The position numbers were made by a program, and so were the translations under genes. A stretch of DNA of 44,432 nucleotides from assembly GCA_013696315.1 (NCBI GenBank), contig JACCYU010000107.1:1-44432 (forward strand), read 5' to 3'. Source of the stretch: Gammaproteobacteria bacterium (GTDB taxonomy: Bacteria > Pseudomonadota > Gammaproteobacteria > JACCYU01). Positions 7,281 to 16,805 of the stretch are shown piece after piece (the first letter of the stretch is position 1; every line of letters starts with the position of its first letter). The notes under the pieces were generated by a model. That model had not been told where the DNA came from. It did not search any database and saw only the letters and a list, made by a program, of their open reading frames with translations.

Positions 7281-8074
7281 GCGGCACCGTCACCCGCGTC
7301 AGCACCATGGTGCTGCGCTACGTGTATCTGTTGCGCGGCTCCTGGCCGCGCATTCTGGAACTGGCCTACTGGCCGACCGTGCAGATGATTCTGTGGGGTT
7401 TCATCACGCAGTTTTTTATGAGCCACAGCGACTGGGTGGCGCAGGCCAGCGGCGTGCTGCTGTCCGCGGTGCTGCTGTGGGACATGCTGTTTCGCGCGCA
7501 GCTTGGCGTGACGTTACCGTTCTTCGAAGAGCTTTATTCGCGCAACCTGGGGCATTTGTTCGTGAGTCCATTGCGGCCGACCGAGCTGATCCTGTCACTG
7601 GTCGGAATCAGTCTGATCCGCACTGTGATCGGCGTCGGTACGGCGGTGCTGCTCGCCATCCCGCTGTATCATTTTTCCCTGTTCAGCCTGGGTTTGCCGC
7701 TGATCGCTTTCTTCGCCAACCTGCTGGTGCTGGGATGGGCGATCGGCATCATGATCGCGTCGCTGGTACTGCGCTTCGGTCTGGGCGCCGAGAGCCTGGC
7801 GTGGGTCGCGATCTTCGCGCTCGCGCCCGTGAGCGGGATCTATTACCCCATAGCCACCTTGCCGGACTGGCTGCTGCCGGTCTCTTACGCCCTGCCGTCG
7901 AGTTACGTTTTCGAGGGCATGCGCGCGGTGTTGATGGAGGAGCGTTTCCCGGTCGATCTGCTGATTTACGCAATCGCGTTAAACACGGTTTATCTTGTCG
8001 CGGCCATCTGGCTGTTCCAGACGCTGTTTCAACACGCGCGCCGCGACGGGCAGCTTTTGCACATCGGGGAATAG
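7277..8074 (+). CDS. ABC-2 type transporter permease
   Basis: The 265-residue membrane protein begins at the ATG at 7277, which overlaps the ATPase stop as ATGA. I see about six hydrophobic segments, for example LSLVGISLIRTVIGVGTAVLL and AFFANLLVLGWAIGIMIASL. The ABC-2 hallmark is present late in the protein: LAPVSGIYYPIATLPDWLLP followed by SYVFEGMRAVLM. The N-terminal segment up to residue 20 is cytoplasmic and basic. It should dimerise with, or pair two copies to, the ATPase encoded just upstream. No periplasmic or outer-membrane partner gene is nearby. Substrate is unknown. Confidence 0.9.
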   Translation: MSGTVTRVSTMVLRYVYLLRGSWPRILELAYWPTVQMILWGFITQFFMSHSDWVAQASGVLLSAVLLWDMLFRAQLGVTLPFFEELYSRNLGHLFVSPLRPTELILSLVGISLIRTVIGVGTAVLLAIPLYHFSLFSLGLPLIAFFANLLVLGWAIGIMIASLVLRFGLGAESLAWVAIFALAPVSGIYYPIATLPDWLLPVSYALPSSYVFEGMRAVLMEERFPVDLLIYAIALNTVYLVAAIWLFQTLFQHARRDGQLLHIGE

Positions 8075-8195
8075 CGCGCGGCGCGATATGCGCTTCGAGA
8101 TGGTGGGGTTTCGTTTGCCCCGCGCGTTTGGCATCATGCACGCAAACCGCCGTTTATACGCGGGCAACCTCAAACGGCACGGGCATAAAACAACA

Positions 8196-8585
8196 ATGAT
8201 CGAAGCGGTTTTCCAGGCGGTGCCCATCCTCCGCATCTTCGACGTCGACAAGGCGAAAGAATTTTATGTCGGGTGGCTCGGTTTTAAGGTCGACTGGGAG
8301 TACCGCTTCGAGGTGAACTCACCGGCTTACATGCAGGTCTCCAAAAAAAGCCTCGTGCTGCACTTGAGCGAACATCACGGCGACTGCTGTCCCGGCTCCA
8401 CGGTGCTGGTGCTCACCACCGAAATCGATTCACTGCACCGCGAAATCATGGCCAGGGATTATCCGTACCAGCGACCCGGCATCGAGATGGCGCCGTGGAA
8501 CGCGAAAGTGATGGAGGTCATCGATCCGTTCGGCAATCGGCTGCGATTCAACGAAGATATCGAAGATGAACAACCGGCCGGATAA
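8196..8585 (+). CDS. VOC-family protein (glyoxalase / bleomycin-resistance-like)
   Basis: The 129-residue protein from the ATG at 8196 reads AVPILRIFDVDKAKEFYVGW then LGFKVDWEYRFE, MQVSKKSLVLHLSEHHGD and VMEVIDPFGNRLRFNEDIED. These are the paired beta-alpha-beta-beta-beta units of the vicinal oxygen chelate fold. HLSEHHGD and DPFGNRLRF occupy the positions of metal and ligand contacts in bleomycin-resistance-like members. Longer in-frame starts upstream lack this similarity. Function could be small-molecule binding or resistance; no substrate is evident. It lies 120 bases after the ABC operon and may be separately transcribed. Confidence 0.85.
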   Translation: MIEAVFQAVPILRIFDVDKAKEFYVGWLGFKVDWEYRFEVNSPAYMQVSKKSLVLHLSEHHGDCCPGSTVLVLTTEIDSLHREIMARDYPYQRPGIEMAPWNAKVMEVIDPFGNRLRFNEDIEDEQPAG

Positions 8586-8656
8586 AAGTATCCTCGCGCC
8601 GGACCGCTCGTTAACGCGATCGATGCCGCGAACAATCGCATCAACGAGGTTCATCA

Positions 8657-9094
8657 ATGGCCGATAATGCCGGCAACACCGTCTCGACCGTCGTTCCAAC
8701 GATGCGCTACCGCAACGCCCGCGCCGCCATCGACTGGCTGTGCCGCGCATTCGGGTTCGAACAGCATCTGCTCGTAGCGGGCGACAACGGCGCGATCGCG
8801 CATGCGCAGCTTACGTTTGGTAACGGTATGATCATGCTCGGCTCCGCCAGCGACGATGGTTTCGGCATGCTCGTCAAGCCGCCGATCGAAGCCGGCGGCG
8901 TCAACACCCAAAGCCCGTACGTGATCGTCGACGACGCCGACCGACACTATGCGCGGGCCGTGGCGGCGGGCGCGGAAATCGTCATCGACATCAAGGACGA
9001 GGACTATGGCGGTCGTGGCTACACCTGCCGCGATCCGGAGGGGCACATCTGGAATTTCGGCACCTACGACCCGTGGGCAGCAAAGCATTCATAA
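8657..9094 (+). CDS. VOC-family protein (PhnB/glyoxalase-like)
   Basis: The 145-residue protein is a second VOC protein, of a different subgroup from its neighbour: VVPTMRYRNARAAIDWLCRA, FGFEQHLLVAGDNGAIAHAQ, NGMIMLGSASDDGFG, then YVIVDDADRHYARAVAAGAE and YTCRDPEGHIWNFGTYDPW. The closing DPEGHIWNFG is typical of glyoxalase-like proteins of the PhnB/YdfO type. GAGG lies before the ATG. Two adjacent VOC genes on one strand may form a unit, but they are 70 bases apart and not similar enough to be a recent duplication. Enzymatic role unknown. Confidence 0.87.
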   Translation: MADNAGNTVSTVVPTMRYRNARAAIDWLCRAFGFEQHLLVAGDNGAIAHAQLTFGNGMIMLGSASDDGFGMLVKPPIEAGGVNTQSPYVIVDDADRHYARAVAAGAEIVIDIKDEDYGGRGYTCRDPEGHIWNFGTYDPWAAKHS

Positions 9095-9231
9095 ATGCTT
9101 GTAGACATCGACGCTCGCGGCGGCCTGCGTTGCACTAGGTCAGCTCGGCGCCGCGGCACGTGTACCACCGTTAACACCTCTTGGTCTCGGCAATCGAGAT
9201 CGTTAGACCGTTCCGAAAAAGGAGGAAATAC

Positions 9232-9636
9232 ATGGCAAGTCTGGATTCGATCTCCACGACCTGGGCGCCGCGTATCTTAAGCATTCTGCGCATCGTCACC
9301 GCCTTTCTGTTCATGCAGCACGGGCTGCAAAAGCTGTTCGACTTTCCCGCCCCGCCGGGTTTTCCGGTCGAACTGATGTCGCTGATCGGGCTCGCGGCAA
9401 TACTGGAAATCGTCGGCGGTGTGCTTATGTTGATCGGCCTGTTCACGCGGCCGGTGGCGTTCATTCTCTCCGGCGAGATGGCGTTCGCCTACTTCATGGC
9501 GCACGCGCCGGAAGGATTCTGGCCGATACTCAACGGCGGTGAACTGGCCGCACTCTACTGCTTCGTGTTTCTTTATTTCGCCTTCGCGGGGGGCGGCGCC
9601 TGGAGCGTTGACAGTCAGCGACGCGGCGCCATCTGA
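9232..9636 (+). CDS. DoxX family inner-membrane protein
   Basis: The 134-residue protein starts at the ATG at 9232, preceded by an excellent ribosome site (AAGGAGGAA). Four hydrophobic helices are visible, with the DoxX hallmarks RIVTAFLFMQHGLQKLFDF in helix 1, AAILEIVGGVLMLIGLFTRP in helix 2, then FAYFMAHAPEGFWPILNGGE and LYCFVFLYFAFAG. DoxX/DoxD-like proteins are small membrane proteins linked to quinone or redox chemistry and oxidative stress, mostly uncharacterised. It stands alone and converges on the endonuclease V gene, ten bases away. Confidence 0.9.
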   Translation: MASLDSISTTWAPRILSILRIVTAFLFMQHGLQKLFDFPAPPGFPVELMSLIGLAAILEIVGGVLMLIGLFTRPVAFILSGEMAFAYFMAHAPEGFWPILNGGELAALYCFVFLYFAFAGGGAWSVDSQRRGAI

Positions 9637-9645
9637 AGCTCGTTG

Positions 9646-10338
9646 CTACGGCGCGGATTCGCCGTCTTCGCGCTGCCCGCGCCGCGACGCGAGCCGGTCG
9701 GCCCGACGCGTGGTCTCCGGCAATCGAAAGCGCGTGGTACAGCGCATGACATAGTCGATCGCCGAATTCAGACTGACCTTGTGCCCGATGGTGACGTAGA
9801 CCGGCCTGACGTGCACCCGCGTGCGCAAGGCCGAACCGATGATCTCGTCGTGATGCAGGATCGGCGTCCAGCCGCCGCGCGCCTCCGGCACCGTATCGTG
9901 CGTGCCGATAAGCATTGACTTGGCCACACCGATGGTCGGCCGGTCGGTTACCACACCTACGTGACTGGTGAAACCGCAGCGGCGCGGATGCACGATGCCC
10001 TGACCATCGCATAGCAGCAAATCCGGTTCGGTGTTCAGTTGCGCCAGCGCATCCAGCACGGCCGGAATCTCGCGAAATGAGAGCAGCCCGGGCACGTAGG
10101 GAAAACTCGTCGGCCGTCGCGCCACGGCCTGTTCGATTGGTTCAAGTGCCGGAAACGACAGTACCACCACCGCGGCGCGCGTGGTCTTCCCGCCGTCCTC
10201 AAAACCCGCATCCACGCCGGCGACGCTCTTGACGATTCCGAAACGATCCTCCCGTATGACGTGACCCCGCAGGCTTTCCTGAATCGCGCGCGCCTGGGCC
10301 GGCGTTACGTCCCAGGCATGCTGATGCTGAACAATCAC
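9646..10338 (-). CDS. nfi: Endonuclease V (deoxyinosine 3' endonuclease)
   Basis: The 230-residue protein cleaves DNA one base 3' of deoxyinosine, starting repair of deaminated adenine. Diagnostic segments are VKSVAGVDAGFED (catalytic Asp), FPYVPGLLSFREIPAVLDAL (the damage-recognition PYxPG wedge and catalytic Glu), LLLCDGQGIVHPRRCGFTSH (catalytic Asp) and IGVAKSMLIG. Translation starts at a GTG at 10338. The C-terminal tail after TTRFRLPETTRRAD is longer and more basic than in E. coli. It lies just downstream of recG on the same strand, with 27 bases between, so the two repair genes are probably co-transcribed. Confidence 0.93.
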   Translation of the reverse strand: MIVQHQHAWDVTPAQARAIQESLRGHVIREDRFGIVKSVAGVDAGFEDGGKTTRAAVVVLSFPALEPIEQAVARRPTSFPYVPGLLSFREIPAVLDALAQLNTEPDLLLCDGQGIVHPRRCGFTSHVGVVTDRPTIGVAKSMLIGTHDTVPEARGGWTPILHHDEIIGSALRTRVHVRPVYVTIGHKVSLNSAIDYVMRCTTRFRLPETTRRADRLASRRGQREDGESAP

Positions 10339-10365
10339 GGTGGCGAATCTAGATGCTGCGAGCAG

Positions 10366-12489
10366 TCACACCTGGCCAAAGCGCATCGAGCCGCCCAGCC
10401 AGCGTTGCAGCAATGGCTCGATATGCGGCGAGCGCGCCGCGATCATGCGCGCGGCGGTCGCGCTGACCTCCGGCAACATGTCCTGATCGCGCGCGAGGTC
10501 GGCGATACGCAATTGCGGCTGGCCGGTCTGGCGCGTGCCCAGCAGCTCGCCGGGGCCGCGCAAATCGAGATCGATGCGCGCAATCTCGAAGCCGTCGTTC
10601 GTGCGGCGCAGCGCATCCAGCCGCTCGCGCGCCAGCGCCGCCAGTGGCGGCCGGTATAACAGGACGCAACTGCTCTCGGTATCGCCACGGCCCACCCGTC
10701 CGCGCAGCTGGTGCAGTTGCGCGAGACCAAGACGTTCCGCGTTTTCAATGATCATCAGCGAAGCGTCGGGCACGTCCACCCCCACCTCGATCACGGTGGT
10801 GGCGACCAGCAGGTCGATGCCGCCCGCCTTGAGCCCCGCCATCATCTGCTGTTTGTCCGCTGTCTTTATGCGCCCGTGCAGCAGCGCCACCCGCAGGTGT
10901 GGGAGGGCTTCGACCAGTTGCGCGTGCGTATCCTCCGCGGCGCGGCATTGCAGGACTTCCGACTCCTCGATGAGGGTACAAACCCAGTACGCCTGACGAC
11001 CCTGACCACAGGCGCGGCTGATGCGCTGGATGATCTCGTCACGGCGCGTATCCGCAACCGCGACGGTGGTAACGGGCGTGCGGCCCGGCGGCAGTTCGTC
11101 GATCACGGAACAGTCCAGATCGGCATATGCGGTCATCTGCAAAGTGCGCGGGATCGGTGTGGCGGTCATGATGAGCTGATGTGGCAGGCGCGCATCCTGG
11201 CGTCCCTTGTCGCGCAACGCGAGACGTTGATGCACGCCGAAGCGATGCTGTTCGTCGATTACGACCAGCGCGAGATTCCTGAATTTCACACCTTCCTGAA
11301 ACAGCGCGTGCGTGCCGATCGCCACGGGCGACTCGCCACTGGCGATGGCCGCGAGCGCATGGTCCCGGCTGGACGCCGTAAGCCTGCCGGACAACCAGGC
11401 GATGTTCAGTCCCAGCGACGTCAGCCAGGCGGTAAACGTTCGATAATGCTGTTCCGCCAGCACCTCGGTGGGCGCCATGATCGCGGCCTGATAACCCGCC
11501 TCCACGACCGCGAGGCAGGCGACGGCGGCAACCACGGTCTTGCCCGCGCCGACATCGCCCTGCAGCAGCCGCAGCATCGGGTACGGGTGAGCCAGGTCGC
11601 TTGAGATTTCGTCGATCACGCGCCGCTGGGCCTCGGTCAGCACGAATGTCAGACGGGAAACAAAGGCGTCGCGCAGAGCGCCCTGGGCGCGAATAGCAGG
11701 CGCCGGTAGTTCCCGCGCGCGCGCGCGCAGCCGTAACTGGCTCAACTGATGGGCGAGCAACTCCTCGAACACGAGTCGTCTCTGCGCCGGATGCCGCCCT
11801 GCCGCCAGTAGCCCTACATCGGCGTCGGGCGGTGGCCGATGCACGTACAACAACGCAGCCTTGAGACTCAGACCGCCGCATTCGCGCGGCACGTCGTAGA
11901 CGAGATCGGCCCGCCGCGGCGCGGGTTCATCCAGTCGCCGCAATACCTGCGCCACCAGCCTGCGCAAAGCGGGCTGGCCCAGGCCCTCGGTCACGGGATA
12001 AACAGGCGTGAGACGGGTTTCCACCGGCTCTTCACCCGCGACTACGTGCCGGTATTCCGGGTGCACCATTTCCAGCGAATAATTGCCACCGCGCGCTTCG
12101 CCGAAGCAGCGCAGGCGGGCGCCGCGCGCCAGCGCCTGCTGTTGGGCGCGGCCGAAATGGAAGAATCTCAAACTTATTACACCGCTGCCGTCGTTGAGTT
12201 GCACGATCAGCATGCGTCGGCGACGGGTCAGCACTTCCGCGTGTTCCACCGTGCCCTCGATAACGGCTTCATCGCCGTGGTTCAGGTTCGAGATCGCTGT
12301 GACGCGGGTTCGATCCTGGTAGCGCGCGGGCAGGTGAAACAACAGTTCCGAAACCGTGTGGATATTCAGGCGCGCCAGCTTTTTCAGCATGGCCGGGCCG
12401 ACTCCGGCGAGCTGAGTCAGCGAGCCTGCGACGAGCGCATCGGCTTCGATCGCGGTCATCCCATGCGGCGCCTCGGCCCACCGGTTCAA
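10366..12489 (-). CDS. recG: ATP-dependent DNA helicase RecG
   Basis: The 707-residue protein rescues stalled forks and Holliday junctions. The N-terminal wedge domain is recognisable (LAGVGPAMLKKLARLNIHTV, LFHLPARYQDRT). The helicase core has Walker A RLLQGDVGAGKTVVAA, MAPTEVLAEQHYRTF, the DEQH box VVIDEQHRFGVHQRL, MTATPIPRTLQM, LLHGRIKTADKQQMM, and the RecG signature ATTVIEVGVDVPDASLMIIE followed by LAQLHQLRGRVGRG. The C-terminal segment is FGQV. The first possible start is a TTG at 12489; an ATG at 12459 gives 697 residues and is at least as likely. The downstream neighbour is nfi; ridA and spoT lie upstream, a known gammaproteobacterial arrangement. Confidence 0.96.
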   Translation of the reverse strand: MNRWAEAPHGMTAIEADALVAGSLTQLAGVGPAMLKKLARLNIHTVSELLFHLPARYQDRTRVTAISNLNHGDEAVIEGTVEHAEVLTRRRRMLIVQLNDGSGVISLRFFHFGRAQQQALARGARLRCFGEARGGNYSLEMVHPEYRHVVAGEEPVETRLTPVYPVTEGLGQPALRRLVAQVLRRLDEPAPRRADLVYDVPRECGGLSLKAALLYVHRPPPDADVGLLAAGRHPAQRRLVFEELLAHQLSQLRLRARARELPAPAIRAQGALRDAFVSRLTFVLTEAQRRVIDEISSDLAHPYPMLRLLQGDVGAGKTVVAAVACLAVVEAGYQAAIMAPTEVLAEQHYRTFTAWLTSLGLNIAWLSGRLTASSRDHALAAIASGESPVAIGTHALFQEGVKFRNLALVVIDEQHRFGVHQRLALRDKGRQDARLPHQLIMTATPIPRTLQMTAYADLDCSVIDELPPGRTPVTTVAVADTRRDEIIQRISRACGQGRQAYWVCTLIEESEVLQCRAAEDTHAQLVEALPHLRVALLHGRIKTADKQQMMAGLKAGGIDLLVATTVIEVGVDVPDASLMIIENAERLGLAQLHQLRGRVGRGDTESSCVLLYRPPLAALARERLDALRRTNDGFEIARIDLDLRGPGELLGTRQTGQPQLRIADLARDQDMLPEVSATAARMIAARSPHIEPLLQRWLGGSMRFGQV

Positions 12490-12537
12490 GTCTACTGCAC
12501 GGGTCTACGATGCAGGCGCCCGGCATTTAACCCGCGG

Positions 12538-12921
12538 CTAGCCCAGCACCATAATCGCGTCCATTTCCACCGCCGCGCCTTTGGGCAGCGCCGCCACGCC
12601 CAGCGCGGCGCGTGCCGGATAGGGTTCGCGAAAATGCTCGCTCATGGCTTCGTTGACCAGCGCGAAACGCGATAGATCGGTCAGGTAAACATTGAGTTTC
12701 ACGATGTCGTCCAGGCTGCCGCCCGCGGCTTTGGCCACCGCCGACAGGTTATCGAACACTCGACGGATCTGCGCCGCAAAATCGCCCTCAACCAGCGCCA
12801 TGGTGCGCGGTTCCAGCGGAATCTGCCCCGAGAGATAAACTGTGTCCCCGACCTTTACCGCCTGCGAATAGGGGCCGATCGCCCGCGGCGCAGATTCGGT
12901 CGCGATGATTTCTCGGCGCAT
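12538..12921 (-). CDS. ridA: RidA family enamine/imine deaminase
   Basis: The 127-residue protein starts at the ATG at 12921, with the ribosome site AAGGAG six bases upstream; a longer upstream frame is not conserved. Family motifs: [71 protein letters not shown] and VEMDAIMVL. The substrate-binding Arg lies in PARAALGV. RidA hydrolyses reactive enamine and imine intermediates such as 2-aminoacrylate released by PLP enzymes, protecting them from damage. It follows spoT after about 150 bases and precedes recG by 49. Confidence 0.94.
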   Translation of the reverse strand: MRREIIATESAPRAIGPYSQAVKVGDTVYLSGQIPLEPRTMALVEGDFAAQIRRVFDNLSAVAKAAGGSLDDIVKLNVYLTDLSRFALVNEAMSEHFREPYPARAALGVAALPKGAAVEMDAIMVLG

Positions 12922-13069
12922 GCATGTCTCCTTAAAGTAGTTGTTGATAGCGGCGGCGGTCACCAATCCACGCCACCAGGGTTCATCGCTAAACGCGCAA
13001 TAAGCTGGGAGCCATGAGCTCCGCGCGACCAAGGCTTCGCCGGAAGCAAAGTGACGACGCGCCGCCCGG

Positions 13070-15241
13070 CTAGCCTCTGGCGCGCTGCACCCTGTACACC
13101 TCCGGCGTATTGCGTACGACGCGCATGATGCGCGCCAGGTGCTTGCGATTCTGAATTGTCACCACGAAGATGATGGTGGTGGTGATGCCGTCGCGTTCCT
13201 CGAACGACACGTTCTCGATGTTGCAGCCCTCATCGGAAAGCTTGGCCGCAAGCACCGCGAGCACGCCGCGCTGATTTACGGACTGCACGCGGATCGCGGT
13301 GGTGAAATCGCGGGCTGGCGCCGGGGACCAGAATACATGTATCCATTTGTCCGGCTTGTCACGATGCACGGCCACGTTGCGGCAGGAATCGCGATGGATT
13401 ACCAGCCCGCGCCCGGCGCTCATCACGCCGACGATAGGATCACCGGGGATGGGCAGACAACATTTGCCGAAACTGACCACCATACCCTCGGTGCCCTGTA
13501 TCGCCAGCGACAGGCCGGCCTCGGAACGAGCTTCGTCCGGCGGCCGGTCAGCCGTGTCGACCAGGCGCCGGGCCACCAGTTGCGCCATGCGGCCGCCGAG
13601 ACCGATGTCTTTCAAGAGCGCATCGAGGCTGTCGAGCCCGAGGTCTTTCAACAACAGTTCGATGTTCTGCCTGGCGATGCCGGCGATATCGAGCCGGTAA
13701 GCCGTGAGCGCGGTTTCCAGCAGCCGGCGACCCAGGCGCACGGCCTCTTCATGCTGCTGGTTTTTGAGAAAGTGACGAATACTCGCCCGCGCTTTGGCGG
13801 TCACCACGAAGTTAAGCCAGATCGGATTGGGCTTCGCGCTGGGCGCGTTGATGACTTCCACCGTCTGGCCGTTTTGCAGCGCGGAGTTCAGCGGCGCCAG
13901 ACGGCGGTCGATCTTGACCGCGACGCAGGTGTTGCCTACATCGGTGTGCACCGAATACGCATAGTCCACGGCGGTCGCGCCGCGCGGCAGTTCACGAATT
14001 TCGCCCGCTGGCGTAAACACATAGACTTCATCGGGGAACAGGTCCGCCTTGATGCCTTCCAGGAATTCCAGTGAGTTGCCCGCACTCTGCTGGATCTCCA
14101 GCACGTCCTTGAGCCATTGGTGAGCGCGCGCGTGCGCCTTGATGCCGGAATTGTCGCCAGATTTGTAAAGCCAGTGTGCGGCAATACCGACGCGCGCCAC
14201 ACGATCCATCTCTTCTGTGCGAATCTGGGTCTCGATAGGGATACCGTGCGGACCGAACAGCACGGTGTGCAACGATTGATACCCGTTGACCTTGGGGATC
14301 GCGATGTAGTCCTTGAAGCGGCCGGGCACCGGCTTGTATAAATTGTGGATCGCGCCCAGCGTGCGATAACACGTATCGACATTTTTTACCACCAGACGCA
14401 GCGCGAACACGTCGAACACCTGGCTGAACGACAAATGCTTCTGCCGCATCTTTTTGTAGATGCTGTACAGGCTTTTTTCGCGACCGAGCACGCGGCTCTC
14501 GATGCCGGCTTCCAGCAGACGGTTACGCAAGGTGGTCTCGATCCTGGCCAGCAGCTCCTTGCGGTTGCCACGGCTGCGCCTGACGGCGGTATCGAGCAGA
14601 CGGTAACGGTTCGGGTACAAGGCCTCGAATCCGAGCTGCTCGAGTTCGCCGCGCAAGGTATTCATGCCCAGCCGTTGCGCGATCGGCGCGTAGATCTCCA
14701 GGGTTTCACGCGCGATGCGTCGCCGTTTATCCGGCGGCATCACCTGCAAGGTGCGCATGTTGTGCAGACGATCCGCGAGCTTGACCACGATCACGCGCAG
14801 ATCGTTGACCATGGCCAGCATCATCTTGCGGAAGTTCTCCGCCTGCGCCACGGCGCGGGATTCGAACTTGAGATGCGTCAGCTTGCTGACCCCGTCGACC
14901 AGTTCGGCTACGTCCTGCCCGAACTCGCGCGCGACCTGCTCCTTCGCGGTGGGGGTGTCCTCGATGACATCGTGCAGGATGCCGGCGATGATGCTGTCGG
15001 CATCCATGCGCATGTCGGCCATGGTGTGCGCCACGGCCAGCGGATGGTAGATGTAGGGTTCGCCTGTGAGTCGGGTCTGACCTGCGTGCGCCTGCGCCCC
15101 GAACAGGTACGCGCGCTGCACCCGCTCTATCTGCGCGGGTTCGAGATAGGATTCCAGCAGCGCGCAGAGATGGCCGACCTGAAAGCGTGTCGGGTCATCG
15201 ATGGCCCGGTCGGCGGGTGCGGATATGACAGCGTCAGCCAT
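13070..15241 (-). CDS. spoT: Bifunctional (p)ppGpp synthetase/hydrolase SpoT/RelA
   Basis: The 723-residue protein sets the level of the stringent-response alarmone. Order of domains: HD hydrolase (about residues 45-200; [42 protein letters not shown]), synthetase (about 240-370; [36 protein letters not shown]), TGS (about 405-465; [19 protein letters not shown]), a helical/ZFD-like segment with [14 protein letters not shown], and a C-terminal ACT domain ([20 protein letters not shown]). Both catalytic halves keep their key residues, as in SpoT rather than in hydrolase-dead RelA. rpoZ lies 21 bases upstream, the standard gmk-rpoZ-spoT operon. The start is the ATG at 15241. Confidence 0.96.
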   Translation of the reverse strand: MADAVISAPADRAIDDPTRFQVGHLCALLESYLEPAQIERVQRAYLFGAQAHAGQTRLTGEPYIYHPLAVAHTMADMRMDADSIIAGILHDVIEDTPTAKEQVAREFGQDVAELVDGVSKLTHLKFESRAVAQAENFRKMMLAMVNDLRVIVVKLADRLHNMRTLQVMPPDKRRRIARETLEIYAPIAQRLGMNTLRGELEQLGFEALYPNRYRLLDTAVRRSRGNRKELLARIETTLRNRLLEAGIESRVLGREKSLYSIYKKMRQKHLSFSQVFDVFALRLVVKNVDTCYRTLGAIHNLYKPVPGRFKDYIAIPKVNGYQSLHTVLFGPHGIPIETQIRTEEMDRVARVGIAAHWLYKSGDNSGIKAHARAHQWLKDVLEIQQSAGNSLEFLEGIKADLFPDEVYVFTPAGEIRELPRGATAVDYAYSVHTDVGNTCVAVKIDRRLAPLNSALQNGQTVEVINAPSAKPNPIWLNFVVTAKARASIRHFLKNQQHEEAVRLGRRLLETALTAYRLDIAGIARQNIELLLKDLGLDSLDALLKDIGLGGRMAQLVARRLVDTADRPPDEARSEAGLSLAIQGTEGMVVSFGKCCLPIPGDPIVGVMSAGRGLVIHRDSCRNVAVHRDKPDKWIHVFWSPAPARDFTTAIRVQSVNQRGVLAVLAAKLSDEGCNIENVSFEERDGITTTIIFVVTIQNRKHLARIMRVVRNTPEVYRVQRARG

Positions 15242-15262
15242 TACGGCCGCGACCGGCGGGAT

Positions 15263-15613
15263 TCAGTGCCCCGGTTGCTCGTGCTCGTCACGCACGGGCT
15301 TGAAAGCGCGTACTTTTTCCGCGTCCCCGAAACCCGGCTCATCGACAATATCGTCCTCGCCGATGTACACCCGGCTGCGGCGCGTCTCCAGGTCGTGCTC
15401 CCAGCCCTCCATTACGGGCTGATCCAGCACCTCGGGACCGATCAGTCCTTCCGCGATCTCACGCAGCGCTACGACCGTGGGCTTGTCGTTTTGGAACTCG
15501 ACGTATGACTCCACGCCGCGGGCAAGCTGGCGCGCCCTGCGGCTGGCCATCAGCACCAGCTGAAAGCGGTTATCGACTTTCTCCAGGCAGTCTTCTACGG
15601 TAATACGAGCCAT
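15263..15613 (-). CDS. rpoZ: RNA polymerase omega subunit
   Basis: The 116-residue protein opens with the invariant [20 protein letters not shown] and [12 protein letters not shown], which bind the beta-prime subunit and help its assembly. In many proteobacteria this N-terminal region is also part of ppGpp site 1. The conserved core ends near [13 protein letters not shown]-terminal extension of about 40 acidic and basic residues makes it longer than the 91-residue E. coli protein. It sits between gmk and spoT on the same strand, in the usual operon. Confidence 0.95.
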   Translation of the reverse strand: MARITVEDCLEKVDNRFQLVLMASRRARQLARGVESYVEFQNDKPTVVALREIAEGLIGPEVLDQPVMEGWEHDLETRRSRVYIGEDDIVDEPGFGDAEKVRAFKPVRDEHEQPGH

Positions 15614-15662
15614 ATTAACCTCAAAAAAGCATTGACATCGCAGTGTAGAGCATCATCCGATG

Positions 15663-16304
15663 CTAAGCCAGCAAAGTCCCCAGCAGCTCAAGGCGTGCGA
15701 TAGCCTGCGATACGAGCCGCTGGCGGCTGGCCAGCACTATTACCTTCAGCGTTTCTACCGCCTGGTTGAAATCATCGTTGACGACCAGGTAATCGAACTC
15801 GTCGTAGTGACGCATTTCCTGCACCGCGGCGCGCATGCGGCCAGTGATGGTTTCCTCGCTGTCCTGCGCGCGCGCGCGTAGCCGCTGTTCCAGGGCCTGC
15901 CGCGAGGGCGGCAAAATGAAGATCGACAGACAATGAGGCAGGTTCTGGCGCACCTGGCGGGCGCCCTGCCAGTCGATTTCCAGTATGACATCGAGTCCTT
16001 GCGCGAGCTTGTGCTGCACGCTCGCGCGCGCGGTGCCATAGCGCCGATCGAACACCTGCGCGTACTCGAGAAATTCGCCGGCGTCGACCATGTCCTGAAA
16101 TCTGGCGTCATCTACAAAATGGTAATGCACGCCCTCCTGCTCGCGCGGACGGCGCGGACGGGTCGTGTGGGATACCGAAACCACCACGCCCACCAGTGAC
16201 TCCGAAAGTGCGCGCACCAGACTGGTCTTGCCCGCGCCGGAAGGTGCTGCGACTATCAATAATGTGCCGGGCAAGTTGCCGGTGGGGGGGGCTGTATTTG
16301 GCAT
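15663..16304 (-). CDS. gmk: Guanylate kinase
   Basis: The 213-residue enzyme phosphorylates GMP to GDP with ATP, supplying GTP and (p)ppGpp precursors. The P-loop is LLIVAAPSGAGKTSLVRAL (about residues 15-33). The GMP-binding region has VVSVSHTTRPRRPREQEGVH, DMVDAGEFLEYAQVFDRRYG and ILEIDWQGARQVRQ. The lid segment is SRQALEQRLRARAQDSEE. Length is standard. First gene of the gmk-rpoZ-spoT operon here; rpoZ starts 50 bases downstream. The usual upstream neighbour yicC is absent. Confidence 0.96.
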   Translation of the reverse strand: MPNTAPPTGNLPGTLLIVAAPSGAGKTSLVRALSESLVGVVVSVSHTTRPRRPREQEGVHYHFVDDARFQDMVDAGEFLEYAQVFDRRYGTARASVQHKLAQGLDVILEIDWQGARQVRQNLPHCLSIFILPPSRQALEQRLRARAQDSEETITGRMRAAVQEMRHYDEFDYLVVNDDFNQAVETLKVIVLASRQRLVSQAIARLELLGTLLA

Positions 16305-16409
16305 CGGTCAGGGCGAATGGCGACGCCGGTTGTTCGTGGCGCCCGCCTGAGTTATTAGGCGATATCGAGCTTGAGCCTGCAAAGTGCGTCTACAGGGAAA
16401 CGCGCCCGA

Positions 16410-16703
16410 TCAGGGCATTGTGGAGTCCGTAGCGCCTGAAGTATCGCCTGAGGTGTCACCTGAAGTATCGCCCGAGGCGGCCTCCTCAGTTGGGGACGTG
16501 GAACTGGGCTGCCCGCCCATGTACAGCACAAAAAAAGTGCTGTAGAGGGCAAAAATCAGCGTTACCGAGAGCAATACCTGCATGCAGACGATGGTCACCT
16601 TGCGGTTGCGCGTCATCAGTATCGTCACCAGACAGGCGAGCGCAATACCGAAACTGCCTATGAGTATCGGCGACGCGTTACGTATGCTTTCCAATGCCTG
16701 CAT
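16410..16703 (-). CDS. Small inner-membrane protein with GDTS repeat tail, unknown
   Basis: The 97-residue protein has two hydrophobic helices (about residues 12-30, ILIGSFGIALACLVTILMT, and 38-63, VTIVCMQVLLSVTLIFALYS) and then a low-complexity tail with GDTSGDTSGDTSGATDST. The tail is encoded by imperfect 12-base tandem units at about 16440-16485, which may vary in copy number. Starts at the ATG at 16703. No family recognised. It lies between tRNA-Pro and gmk on the same strand. Confidence 0.55.
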   Translation of the reverse strand: MQALESIRNASPILIGSFGIALACLVTILMTRNRKVTIVCMQVLLSVTLIFALYSTFFVLYMGGQPSSTSPTEEAASGDTSGDTSGDTSGATDSTMP

Positions 16704-16805
16704 ATAATCCTGCTTTGCCGCTCAGGCGCCAATCCCGAACTTAATCTGCTGCGCGCTGGTGCGCCCTATCGCCACTGAAAATTAAAGGCCCAGCGCTCCA
16801 TAAAA

